The notes under the pieces: generated by a model
The model's input: only the letters and a program-made list of their open reading frames with translations
Told to the model about the DNA's origin: nothing
The model's database searches: none
Part shown: piece by piece, positions 21,375-33,600 of the stretch
How the letters are laid out: each line of letters opens with the position of its first letter
How positions within the stretch are numbered: the first letter of the stretch is position 1
NCBI RefSeq assembly: GCF_000499385.1
Contig: NW_013651893.1
Location: 1-64,000, forward strand
Direction: 5' to 3'
DNA from: Eimeria necatrix
Lineage: Eukaryota > Apicomplexa > Conoidasida > Eucoccidiorida > Eimeriidae
DNA length: 64,000 bases
Made by a program: the position numbers and the translations under genes

Positions 21375-24327
21375 ATGTTGCGTAAGGGAAACCAGGGGAA
21401 AAGTTCGGAGCCTATTCTCTCGGACTTACAGCTAACGGGTGCGGTGAACAGGAGTGGATCTCTCGAGAGCCAGGACACGGGAGCCGAGCCACCAGAAGGC
21501 GAGGCAAGGGCGATCCACTGTGACGAAGCAGAATATCTGCAATTCTCTGGAAGTACATCACCACTGCGAGTCGAACAGCAGCATTTCGGCGGCTATTCCT
21601 CCTCGTCGTCATTTGCATGTGAAGCGGAGGCAGTTTCTGAGCGCTGTCTGCAAGTAATATTAGAGCATGAGGAGGAGGCAGCTTCTTTATCCCCCGCCAT
21701 TCTATTGCAGAGACTCAAAGAGGTCCAAAGTGGCCGCCAAGGGGACGCATTATATCCAGATGATTACGCTCCAGCTGACTGCCCTCATGTAGGTCAGACT
21801 TCGACAACAAATGAAGGGCCACAAACCAGCCAGCCAGTGGATGGCGTGGCTTTTGATGTCGACAAAACCACATTCCGTCACAAGCCACACGTGGAGAGTG
21901 AACGAAACAGAGCAGAGACCCAGCAAGATTCGCAAGTGCAGGAACAGGTCAGTGCTCCAATAGCGCCTGCGTCGGCACTGTATCTAAGTGGCTATGCCGA
22001 ACCTGTATGCCGGGGCTTGTGCACCAAAGCGCTGGCTCAGTTTCATTCAGCAAGCACAAGCCGGAGGACTTGGAAAGCATGGAGCCGTCTTTGTGCTGTG
22101 GCGTGCTCCTCTGCAGGATATAGCTCTATATGCGACGCGTACCACAGCTATTCTGTTGCTTTCTGGGCCATCGCCAGTTCGACTTGATGACTTGAGACGG
22201 TGTTGGATGGCCTCTCCTATGCTTCTTCGCAAGAGAAACCTCACAGCACTTATCCTTAGTGAGCAGTCCACCTCTTATGTTGCTCACGGAATGTATTTAT
22301 ATCCACCCATTGGCCCAGGGCCCTCTTCACAGACTGGTTGAATGCATTGCAATTCTATAGATTTTAGGGAAAATGCTGGCTGCCGGCATATTGCAGGTCG
22401 ACTAAATCGCCACAGCATAACTGAAGAAAATGTGCATAAACTCGGGACGAGCATCCAAAACTACGTACACACAGCCGCATACATGTTTCTGTTGCTTCTG
22501 TGGCCTGAAGAACTTGCAACGATTGTACAAAGCAAAGTACGGAGCGGTATGGCGTGAGAGCCTCTGGGCTGGTCGTTTGCTTGCTACGCAGATCGCACGG
22601 CAGGAATAGCTGCATCGTGTTTCGGCCTTCACCTCCTGTCCTTTCTAACCAAAGGTGAACACAACTTTTTCATTTCCACCTCTACGAAGACAGGTCGGTG
22701 CTATCTGTTCATCCGACGTAGTTGAGCAGTACTTCGTATGTTTTCTTTCCGGCATTCTTGCGAACAGGGGTCAAATACGTCGTTTTTCGTCAAGACCTTA
22801 ATCTTACTCCTCATCTTCGGTGTATCCGTTCCACGCGTAAGCCTTTAGCTACGCAAAGCACATAGTTCAACTTGATTCTGGATGTGCCTCACGACCGCAC
22901 AGCATTTTGTCAAGTGGTTCAGTGCCTATCATGCGGGTAGTTGCCGTAGTTGCCGTAAGGTGTCTCGTATGCCAGCAGTACACAAGGATAGGATCACTGA
23001 GACACTAGCTGCGTACAGTGGGTGTGGAAAGCAGTCTCTGGTGGAGGCTAGCTCCGCGTACAGAAAGGAGGGGCAGAGTATGGACGTAAACGCACAGCAG
23101 AACAACACTTTTTGTCCTCATTGCAATTGTTTTGCGTTTAACGGAGTCAGGCAGCGTCTGAAGGTAGTTATGTTGTAGCTGCCGAGTAACTCTCGAAGTG
23201 TGACAACGCTGTCTTGCAGCAGTGCTTATGCTTAATGGCGCAGTCGTGCTGCAGCAGAAAAGGCGTCCAGCGATCAACTGCAGAAATAGTACTCCTTTCG
23301 TTGTGTTTGCGTAATAGGTATATTTCTGTTTTTTTTTGGAACGCAGGCGAAGAGGAGCTTCGCGGGTTTTTGCTTTTTCTGAGCACGCAATTTTTGTGCT
23401 TACAAGCGGAACTGCCCTTACGGACGTTAAAGTCTAGTCTGTGGAGTGTAGGCCGTCAAGATCTTCTGCGAGACTTTGATGGTGGGGTCACATGTAGTTG
23501 CTTTTAGTTGCTGTGTCTCCGTAGCGTCGGAATGCAATGCGGCAGTCTACTTTGTTCCCTTCGGTAGCAACTAAGCCTAGAAATTATCATCATTCGCATC
23601 TCTCAGTTGTGCGAATGGACCAAACTAGAAGGGCCATCTATTCAGAAGGCTTAATAAAATTGATAATCTGATCTAGTGTGTTTATGCTTTATGCGTCACA
23701 GATGCTTCACTGCTGAAGGCGGTTCAATGTAGAGAGCTGCCACAGAGTATGCAATGGGGAGACACACAGATTCCCGTATAGCTGTTTTCAGCGGCTGCAT
23801 ACATCAGTGAAGTTGGCAGTCTACACTTGCAGCGAATTCCTTCGCTCATGTCCCCTACTTTTATGTGGATTAGTGTGCTGTGATCCTTTGAAAGTTGAGT
23901 TGTGTTTTGGATTCTGCGGTCGATGGCCTCACAGAACTCGATTCGTTGGTAGGCCTGATATCTGAGTGCGAATCTCTCAAGTATATAGTGGTGAAGCGAA
24001 GGCCTTCCGCGGTTGACGAGGACACGCAAGTGAGTCCCTTTGTAGCGTACCAAGACAGCGCCTGCGGAGCAACACACGCTGCGTCTTCGTTTTCGTTGCC
24101 CCTAAATTAATTTAATTTGTTGCGGCATCAGCACATGTGGCTATTTGTGCGTATATGCATTCGTGCATGCATGGTTTTGTTTGTTTATTCCACAGGACAG
24201 CGTTTTCCTCGCACCCACTGGCCGTCTGCTGCAGGAGCTCAACTTAAACAAATTTCGAAGAGAGTGCAAGGAAGCGTTTGGATTGCAGCCCCCAGGTTCT
24301 CGCTTAGTCCCGCCAGACAGGGATTAG
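21375..24327 (+). CDS. unrecognised multi-exon protein
   Basis: Exon 1 runs from ATG at 21375 to a GTCAGT donor after 21947 (191 residues), and joins in phase to an acceptor at 22051 (QAQAGGLGKHGAVFVLWRAP). A later exon is likely at 23347-23486 (EEELRGFLLFLSTQFLCLQ). Another ends at a GTGAGT donor after 24029 (VVKRRPSAVDEDTQ) and joins in phase to 24196-24327 (DSVFLAPTGRLLQELNLNKF), which ends in a stop. Junctions in the middle were not resolved, so one or more exons are missing, and two genes are possible. Exon 1 is acidic with a short Ser run and a helical segment (SERCLQVILEHEEEAASLSP). No domain was recognised. It is the only plus-strand candidate between the tRNA-Lys pair and 24.3 kb. 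Confidence 0.45.
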
Positions 24328-26086
24328 AGCGACGCCCTTTCACAATTTTAAGGGCAATGCAGCTGCAGAAGCACAATCAGCGGCTGACGTTTTTAAAGGA
24401 CAGGGATTCCGAAGACAACAGCCATTACGTGAGTGGCTTTGCGCAACTTACGCTTGTCGACTAATGAGCCATATAGCCAGCTCAGGCAGGAAGTAAAGTA
24501 AAATATCACCTAAAAGAGTGACGTCAAACAAGACAGACGAAGACTCGCCGGAGAAAGTTGATTTGGTGACAACGATAGAGCTATTGTTTGTGCCAACAAT
24601 GTCATCGTACGTAGAGCTTTTTCTGCCGATCCCTACATTTTCTTGACAAGCTGAGGGTTGAGCAAGGCCATAGGTTGAAGTTGCCGGCTCTCCAGGATTT
24701 TAAGATTTCGACGATTGCCACAAGCGTAAAACGATATTACGATCGCACTTGTGAGGACGACGCCGGCTACAGCTGCTGACGGCGCGCGGCATTGCTCTCA
24801 ATAGCTCTGGCAACGTGGTAGAATTGAACAAGACGGCTGGTAGCTCGAAAACAACCGTGGGAACATTTCAGACATCCAAAGGCATTTCCATCGCATGCGT
24901 GCCAAGTTCAAACGAATGGGAGCAGTCCCCTTCGTCCTTCACACCAATCTGGGGATGCCACAACCAATGATAGCTGAATGGAGGGATCTGCCGCGAAAAA
25001 GCTCCGATTGTGCAGCCCTAAGCTTGGACCAAAAGTACACCATATTACCTGGAACAAAATACTCTGTACGGTGGGTGACAGCTTCGGCAATAGTGAGAAA
25101 GAGCCATGGCGGTGTCAGCGGCGAAGATGCCAGCTGGTGATCAGGTGCATATCAGACTCAGTAATACTTCGTACACTGACTTTGAGCTTCGGCAGTAGGG
25201 AACTTCAGTCAGCTGTGAGGCAGTGAGGCGTAGTCTACACACACAGGTGTATGAAGGTGCCCAATATATCTGATGCTGGGAACAGGAACTCCGGTTCTAG
25301 CGACACATCTAGGAAATGATGACGCAGCGCCCATGCCCATAGTCATTTACGCACCATCCTAACATTCCATAGATCAAGCCCTTCTCCGTGCAAAGAATGA
25401 GCTCTTCGCTCTTTCTCCGCCTCTCGGGGAAACGTTCGATCAGTCCCAATCCTAAAACTAGGAAAAGTGTGAAGGATTGCTACGCATATGTTCGTCTGAG
25501 ACGAAGAGAAGCTCCCTGAGCAGCGCGAAAGAACTGCATTTTCAACGCTTGCCTCTACTCCCAGGGGAAGGGCAATGCTCCCAAGTGGCACGTTTTTCAG
25601 TCGCCAGCATGAGCAATGGCGTGGAAGCTTGGCAATGAGCCTATACAGCTATAGGACTGGATACGTGCACCCTATATGGCTGGTAGTGTGACTGATGGGG
25701 TAATCCAATGTAATTTTTATAGAGCACTTTGTTTCCAAACGTCTCTAGCTGGAGCGCTACTGGCTGGAGCGGAACTGCCTTGACTCATATACCTGTACTA
25801 ATGCGGCTTGTTTCCAGACCCACAGTGATGTCATTAACACTCTTCCGCCAAATTTCGAGTTACTACGCCATGGACCGACTACTTCAGAATCGAAGTAGCC
25901 CCATGTAAAACATTCTGGGTTGGCGAAAGAACATTTCTGTACTTACGAACCAAGCCTTAAGTTGATACAGAGAGCATGCGATGATAATGCAGAATGGAGG
26001 GTGCCTTGCAGCGTCCGTTGACGGCTCTTAGGGTGACGACAGCTTGTGACCGACCATTTGTCACTTTCATTAGTGGTGCTTCACCG
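24328..26086. other. no gene recognised
   Basis: Short open frames occur (for example near 24895-25140 plus and 25343-25591 minus) but none has domain content or a phase-consistent exon chain. It is probably intergenic DNA plus the 3' flank of the minus-strand gene at 26.1 kb. Confidence 0.35.
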
Positions 26087-26584
26087 TTATGTTCCTCCTT
26101 TCTCCTGAGTGTCGATAGCTCCGTACTTGGTCTTTAAAATCTCCTCTGCTTGCTTTCGTTCTTCTTTTGTCATTTGAGTGCCATGCTTCCTCAGGTCATT
26201 GAGGATTGATTCATTGGAAACCCCTCCTAAGCTGCCAGGAGAGGAGTCTGCCGCCTCCATATTAGATGGTGGGTGGGTTGCTGGTGGCTCCAGAGATTGC
26301 TGCCACGTTGTCTGGGCTTCAGTAGAGTGGTCGGCAGGCTGGTGGGCGGAAAACGAGTGCTGCCCCTCTTTGTGAGATGCCCTCTCGTCAGAACGAGGAG
26401 TGCTGAAGTTTTGATCAGACATTCTTCCTCTCGGTTTTGCAGCTTCCCCTGCAATAAAAAACGGTGTAATGGCGTCAACCGCTATGCAAGCAACACGGAT
26501 GAAGCCAAACTGGTACCGTGTCGAAGCACTGGAGTCAAATATTAGGGCTGCAACGAATGCAAATAGGCGCAAAAGCAAATCCAT
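26087..26584 (-). CDS. small predicted secreted protein, unknown function
   Basis: A single open frame of 165 residues starts with a genuine ATG. The N-terminus is hydrophobic (MDLLLRLFAFVAALIFDSSA) and reads as a signal peptide. A second hydrophobic patch follows (VACIAVDAITPFFIAG). The rest is hydrophilic, and the C-terminus is a charged helix (MTKEERKQAEEILKTKYG). An AG acceptor after a T-rich tract lies inside the frame near 26453, so the N-terminal half could belong to an intron, and the hydrophilic part could be the last exon of a longer gene. No family was recognised. Confidence 0.4.
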   Translation of the reverse strand: MDLLLRLFAFVAALIFDSSASTRYQFGFIRVACIAVDAITPFFIAGEAAKPRGRMSDQNFSTPRSDERASHKEGQHSFSAHQPADHSTEAQTTWQQSLEPPATHPPSNMEAADSSPGSLGGVSNESILNDLRKHGTQMTKEERKQAEEILKTKYGAIDTQEKGGT

Positions 26585-27760
26585 AATTGGAGGAAAATGG
26601 AAGAGGCCGCGATGCGAATAAGTATTTTGTCGAAGGGACTGAGAAGCGTTACAGCAGACCGCCAGAGGAAGCCTACCTACTGCTGCACACGGAAAGCCAA
26701 TTCATCTAGCCATCAGTCCTACTAAAAAACTAAAGGTGTCCGATAGAAAATGGTTTTTAATGATTTGTGAAGCCGCTGCTTGAAGCAATTCCTGGTGTGT
26801 TCCTTCTTGGTTTGCCTGACCATGGCTGGGCGATTTGGTACGGTGATCAAGTGACCTCGGGCTTCTTGCACGCTCGTGTTCTCTTGCACTCATGAGCCCT
26901 TCATTTTCCTTAGTTCTGCATATTTAAAATGATGCGTTCCATAAATATACGGAGCAGCTTTGTTGCAGCGATTTTGCTTCCTTGCAGCCACGGTGATCTG
27001 TCCAAGAGCATTCATTGCAGGTCTGCCAGTGTCCGTCGCCCTCGCCCTCACTTCGTCAACACAGTCGAAAACGTTGAATATTAGCTTACGCTGAAGAATT
27101 TTCCTCTCTTAGTAAGCTATACAGCCATTTGGACCTTTCGTACACGTAACAAAACTGATGGTGCGCTTTCATTCCCCACGGAAAAGACCTGCAGGGTTTC
27201 AGTCTTGAAGAGCTGCGTTTCTTTCTCTTAGGCTTGGAACAGCATGCCATGCTGTAAATTTACAACCAACTAGTACGAACCGAATTTTGTGCTGAATGAC
27301 AGTAGCACAAGTGTAGGAAATTGCGTCTCCTTGGGAGCACCTCTAGACGCGTATACTCTGCACGAATTTCGGCTTCGCCCTACTTCAGGAAGTGATACGT
27401 TCAGTCACACTTGTTTTAGAAAGACATACATTCTATTACGAAAACAGAGCCGCCACTAATCACGAATCTTCTTAGAGAGGGTTGGTTTCACATGGTCAAT
27501 GTGCCTATTCAAACGTGGTCCTGTTCCGCTCGGCAGCTGGAGGGAGTAAAATCAGTCGTTGCCTCACAGCATCTCAACAAACTTTCTCAATTCGGATAAA
27601 TTTAAAGGTGCTGGACAAATACTCCGTAGTAAATTGTAGTTGCTGCCGTCATGGCTGCCGGCGTTAAACCAGTGTCACCTGGATGGGACGTGCACAATAA
27701 ACAGTCCATTCTCTGGATTTTTTTTCACGGCAAGAAACAACAAGAATCCTGCTGAGTCTC
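26585..27760. other. no gene recognised
   Basis: No coding signal, RNA gene or repeat was recognised between the small secreted protein gene and the gene at 27.8 kb. Confidence 0.35.
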
Positions 27761-28740
27761 ATGTTGAAACCAGCCTCCGCGTCTGCACTAAAATGCAGGG
27801 TCGCCACAGTTCCCTTTGCAAAGTCTGCAGAAGAGGGGAAAACTCCGTTATTACCTGTGATTCCGTCCGAATTTTTAGACGCGTTGTATGTATGGTATAC
27901 GGGGTCTCTACACTACTACCTATGGAGTATTCCCTACCAAACATATTAATTTTATAAAACAACGAAGCGAGCACGGTGGGCTTGCATAGTTCAACGCCTA
28001 CTTGCTCCATGAATCCATCGTTGCGGGCTACACCACAATGAGTGGAGCCTGCTTGCACTAACCGCTCGAGGTCTCTAGCCACGCTTGCTGGCTTCATACC
28101 TGCATTACGCTTGCTGGCTTCATATCTGCATTCCATTTCTGCTGACAATTTCTCGGTGTTTTTGGCACATGGAGATGCTGGCACGCGCTCTTAGCGGTGG
28201 TACCGGTCTCTTCGGACGATGTCAGCAACAGCGTTGTGAACACCATAGAACTTTTACTGCTCAAGCTCGCTATTGAGTCTCCCAAAGTAGTGGCATGTAC
28301 TTCAGCGCAAATAGATGCACTGATCCTACAGAGGTGGTGTTCACTGCACTTTGCACACTAGTTCTTGACGGACGGCAAGGTTGCGGCCACCCATGTTGGG
28401 TGCCCTTCCGAAGCAGCATTTAGGCCTCGTGATAAAGCACTTCACGGGTCCCTTGTAAGCACTCACTCATGCGCTTTCCCTGTTGATAAGACAATCAACT
28501 CTTGGCTGCAAGAAGGCGACCCTTCCTATTTTGACGCTTTGCAGCAGCATGAAAAAGGCTTCTCTTCTGAATTGAAGGGTCGGGCTTGGAGGTCTAGTTT
28601 ACAGGCACAACCCGTGCGTCAAAGAACACAAAGGACTCAGATGCACAACTCATACATATACACGCGACTATCCCAAATATCGGCAGATACGTTAGAAGAA
28701 AGGTCTGGTCTTTTGGGGAAACTCATGTTCTGTTTCCGGG
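27761..28740 (+). CDS. unrecognised protein, at least three exons
   Basis: A proposed first exon from ATG 27761 (MLKPASASALKCRVATVPF) ends at a GTATGT donor near 27884 and joins in phase 2 to an exon near 28171 (CWHALLAVVPVSSDDVSNSV, then NTIELLLLKLAIESPK). A GTAGTG donor after that lysine allows an in-phase join to an exon from about 28360 to 28740 (FLTDGKVAATHVGC to LMFCFRG), which ends at a GTGAGT donor. Further 3' exons would overlap or approach the minus-strand CNOT4 gene. The second exon has a strongly helical, hydrophobic pattern. No domain was recognised, and all junctions are inferred from phase alone. Confidence 0.35.
28081..28132. repeat. 26-base tandem duplication in an intron
   Basis: Two adjacent copies (28081-28106 and 28107-28132), each beginning ACGCTTGCTGGC and ending TGCATT, differ at one position. 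They fall in the proposed first intron of the 27.8-kb gene, just before its second exon. Confidence 0.85.
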
Positions 28741-29130
28741 GGTGAGTGCGCGTCACCCCCTAAAGCAATACGGGACAGAACTGCTGCACTAACAGCCCTC
28801 GCATTGTGACATCTGAGGTGCGAGACACGAATCTCAGCGCCTCTGATCACTGTCTGAGAGAAGCTCCCAAGCCTCACGCTGTCTCCCCAAGGCCGAAGAC
28901 ACGTAGCCAGTCAGCTGCGGGTCCACCTAGTTGCGCCGACCGCGGGCAACGCAGGAGAGTCCCAGCGAGCTCGATGCATCCGTGCATTGACAAACAAAAC
29001 TCGCAAACAACCGAAAGCGGCACAGAAAAGAAACACAAGCAGCACCTGACCCGAACTCCGAACCCCGGCCCTCTGACTCCGTCTTGCTCTCAAGATTCTG
29101 TCTAGTATGGCAGGGGCCTCCTGCCCCTGG

Positions 29131-30611
29131 TCATTCCAGGCGCTGGGACTCAAGGGCTCTCTGGAGTTGCTGCAGCTGCTGCTGTTGTATCTGTTGCATC
29201 CGCCGTCTTTGCAAAAATGGAAGCAAATCATTTCCTGATGAAAGAGAGGTTGCAATGCCGACTGATGGCAGGGTCTCTCCATCAGAGGGGCTTACTGTAG
29301 CTGCTGGGGCCCCTGATGGCCCGAGACGCCCAGGCATTCCTGAAAGCCCAGAAGTCCCTCCTCGGGCATCCAGACTCGATGGAATTTGCTGGAAATCCGA
29401 AACATGTGAGCCAAGCTGGGAGTAAAACCCACGGGTAGGCCCGCCGCCTCTTTCTTCCACGTCAGCGACAGAGCCAGACCGTTTGCGCGGGGCAGATCGG
29501 CCGCGGCCACTTTCAGGGGCGGCTGCATTAGCGACAGCATCCCCCCAACTGTTATCGGGGGCATCATCTACCACGTTTCGACCCAAAGAGCCAGAAGTTG
29601 TACCTACTTGGGTTCTAGGGAGGACCGGAGTGGCACCCCCTCTTCCCGATAGCATTCGGGCCAACGCATCCGTGTTCCGACTCACTGGAGTATTAAGAGG
29701 AAAGGCGGCATTACTGTTGTCTCCATACCGAAGAACCTGTTGTTGCTGCGGTGGAGGCATTCGCTGGGCCTGGCTCAGGGTGTTCGGCATGAGAGACAGA
29801 AGAAGCTTCACCGTTTCTTTTGGATCTTCCGAGCCAACGCAACTAAGTGTGTGGGGGGGCACCAATTGTTGCAGTAAAGTAAACTGACGCTCCTGCTCCT
29901 GCTGCTGTTGTTGCTGCAGCATCAGTTGAGACTGCTGGTGGGTCTGTTGCTCTGCAGGGTTCGTTGCTGTACGCACCCTGGGCTGTGGCTGTTGGTATTG
30001 ATGCACAACCATATGTTGTTGCTGGCGAAGTAATTGCTGGAGATGTTCCTGCTGCAACACATGTTGCTGCTGTTGTTGCTGTTCATGCCCAAGAAAACAA
30101 GAGTTACCGGTGTTCCACCCTCCTCTACCGGCATTTAGCGTCTCGAGGCGATCCATTGCAGTAGCCGCGGCAGGGGCACCACCGCCAGTCCCCAAGTCAG
30201 CTTTATTTTGCATCACCATGCCTGGAGGCAGCTGAAAATTTCGCCACCAATCGGAGGGGTGACGCTGCTGGTGCTGCTGCCGCTGATGAGCTGCAGTCAG
30301 CGAAGCAAGGCCCACTCCAGGCCCTAAAACAAAATCTTTGTGCTGCTGCTGCTGCGTCCAGCTACCATCAGTCAGCACAGAGAGCTGCTCGCTTCCACCT
30401 CCTGTATTTAACAGAGGCGGCAATTCTCTACTTGAGAGAAGAGATCCCAGCTGTTGCTGGTGGTGCTGTTGCGTGTCTGCCAGCGTCTGCTCTTCAGCGG
30501 CCGAGGCTCTACTGGGGGTCGTAAACCACTGTACACAGTCCTCAACTCCCGGAATTTCAAATAGTGCATCGTCATCGTCGGCTGCTTTTGACGCGAATGC
30601 AAAGCGAGATG

Positions 30612-30646
<35 letters not shown>

Positions 30647-33600
30647 CCTGATGAGGCGCCTTGAACTGTAAGCCCAGTAAACGGCACACTAGCAACGCCA
30701 TCATTTGGCACCAGCTGTCCTAGAATATCTCCAGAGAAATCAACTCCTCCGCTGCCTACGTGAAACCTGCTGCCACTGCTACTGCTACTACTACTGCTGC
30801 TGCCTCTTGCATTGAACCCTTTCTTACTGTTGGGTCCACCCAACGCCTCAAGGCCCGGAGGCGGGCCAAACCTGCCTCCTCCAGGCTCTACCTGATCTGC
30901 TGCTTGAGCCATGCAACCCGGCGCACAGAGGCGTAGCAAACGCTGCTGCTGTTGCATAAACTGTTCCGCTGGGAACGAAGCAGCTGATTCACTGCTGACC
31001 AACTGAGATGCGCTACTTTCGAACTGCAGAGTTGCCAATCGTCTCTGATTCTGCTCCATTTGGTGCAAGAGGCGCTGCTGCTGCTGCGCTGGGAGCAGCG
31101 TTTGTAGTTGCTGCGGGCATTCATCAGCACCAGCTGTAGCAGAAGAGGCCGACAGTGCCGGTTCCCCAATGGACTGGAGAGGGGCCCCTCGAAACTCGGT
31201 ACCCATTGCCTGCAGCGTCCCTTTTAGTGCTGGCCAGCATGCAGCATGCTGAGTTACGTCTTCTTCTTCCTCTCGGTGTTGCTGTTCCTCTTGCTGCTGC
31301 CTCACGATACCAGCACCTGAGGGTCGCTCCGACGAGGCTGCATGTGCACTTCCCTTCTCCTCCGCTGCGGAGTTTTCCGTTTCTGCTTCAGAAACTTTGG
31401 ATTCGTCACAAACTGGTGGCAAAGACTCCGTGCCAGCTGCAGCAACTTCTTGTTCATTCATCGCGTGGAAGTCACACGCATCCGGCAAGGCATTGTCCAC
31501 GCTCCCAGTAAGGCTGCCTGGCAAGCCGCCAATAGTGAGTCGCTTGGTGTCCTCTTCTTTTGCATGTTCTGTGTCTTCCGACTCATCAAGGTGCTCACTT
31601 TGGTGCTTAAGCTGCCGCATCTTGTCGGTACCGCCACTACAGACAGGAATGCTCTCCTGGGCAGATGCTGACGCTGCTACTGTTGCTGCTGCTGTTGTCG
31701 CTACAGAGCTTGGCTTCACGCTTCCTGCTGCAACTGACGCCCATGTGTTACAGGAGCTAGACAGTGGCTTCGACCTGGACTTAGATCCTCCGCAGACGCC
31801 TGTATCTTCTCCTTCAGCTGCTGCTGAGGTCAGCTGTGCTGCTCCGATGGAATGCACACTAGTCACAGCAGCGACACTAGACGAAGGCACTGTTGCTGCT
31901 GTATTTGTGCTTCCTCCCCTTCCTGCAGCCTGCGGCGAAGATGGAGATTCATCGGAATCCTCGTCTTCGATGCAATCCCCCTTTCCTGCCTCATTCCTGA
32001 AGAACCACAAACAACTAGAGATATAACCTAGAATGAAAACCGCCGTTACCAAAAAGGCCGCGAGTTTGGAAACTGTAGGCGGCAGCATGCAAACCCGCAG
32101 CAAAAAGGGCCAAAGCCTATTGCCACGTTACGTCACACCACAAAGCTGGGGAAAGAAGTGATTGCAGGGCGACAAAGGACATAAAGATGAATTTAGGCGA
32201 GCAGTAAAGGCGAGCAGTAAAGAGAGGTCCCATCAAAGGACGAAGCACGTGATGAAGAGGCCTACATTTCTGCGTCCACTTGTCCCTGAAAGAAAAACAG
32301 ACAAATAAAGTGGGACTTAGTGAGCCGCTCCTTGCATGCATTTACAAACGAACGCCAAGCCCACGAATGGGACAGTGCAGGTTGTGCTACACGGAAGTCC
32401 GTATATTGAGAAATCGCATGAAGAGAAATGTGCACTAATCACAGACGCATCCTACGTACGCACGCACTAGTCACCCATAAGATATGCCAAAAACGCCACT
32501 GGAGTGCACGCATATTCACAAGCTAAGCAAACATGGGCATGCTACCCACCTCCTTCTCTTCCCTCTGCATGCCACCGCGGTTCCCCGAGTCCAAAATTTT
32601 TCCAAACAGACTTCCCGTTTGCTTCCTTTCCGAATTGCTTGGGAACGTCAGGTCCAAGAATTGGTGTTTCGCACTGATCATAGCCTCTTTTGTGAAACTG
32701 CAGCAGATGCAAAAAGCATCTTCAGGAACCTTCGCCTGTTTGTGCTAATGATTGCAGCGTGAAAATATAGCTTCAGGCCTATCACTGCTCCAATAGCACG
32801 TAGCAATTGCTGTAACGATTTCACGACTGCGGAATCCTCCAAGATATTCAGCTGGAGGAGCAGCGAAGATCAAATCGGAGAGAGAGTGGCAGCAGAAAAC
32901 TACTGGTAAAAGCAACTAACCTATCTTTGCCTGATCCGAGCTGGTGCAGATAGGAGCAATCCGGGTTTTGGCATTTGACACCCTTAAGGAAGTGCGAACA
33001 GTACCTAAAGTTCATTCCATGCAGAATCCAAAAACAAAGGTGCCTAAACCAACAAAACAACCGCTTCCAGGTAAAAAATGCAAAATCGCAAGACTGCAAG
33101 CAGGCAGCACTGTGCCACAATACGTGTTAACCAAAGTAGCACAGCAACCATTCAACAAATGCTAACATAAGACAACGAAATAGAGCTAACTGTAACTCTG
33201 TTTTCATTAAAGGTTTTGCCTCAAGTACTTGGTGGTGCCAAAGGAAGCCTTAAGAGTTCGCCCTTCGTAGACCGCGCCGTCAACGCCTTGGATAGCCGCC
33301 ACAGCTTCTTTGCTTGTTGAGTATGTGACGTAGACCGCAAAAGATGGTCCTCCCCAATGGCTGCGAACAAATCTGCACCGAGATCCATCAACTCTCTCGG
33401 CGAGAAAAAACCCAGCCCAATGGAGCACTACTTCACGAAGAAACTGCCCAGACAGCCACAGCGGAAAAATCAGCAGAAGAAATAGCAGCAAGAAGTCACC
33501 CCTGGTTCTTATTGACGACAATCTGGAGGACCTTGCCGTACTGCCCGAAAAACTCTTGTCGGCGCAGAATCTGCAAAGAAATCCCAGGGGAAACCTGGAA

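Noticed and set aside
31397..32026. Plus-strand frame of 209 codons
   Set aside because: It lies antisense to the CNOT4 C-terminal exon and its Ala/Ser bias follows from the repeat triplets.
31980..32103. Hydrophobic N-terminal helix that would make the 990-codon frame a membrane protein
   Set aside because: An AG acceptor right after the helix joins in exact phase to the C3H exon of the NOT4-like gene, so the helix is better explained as intron.
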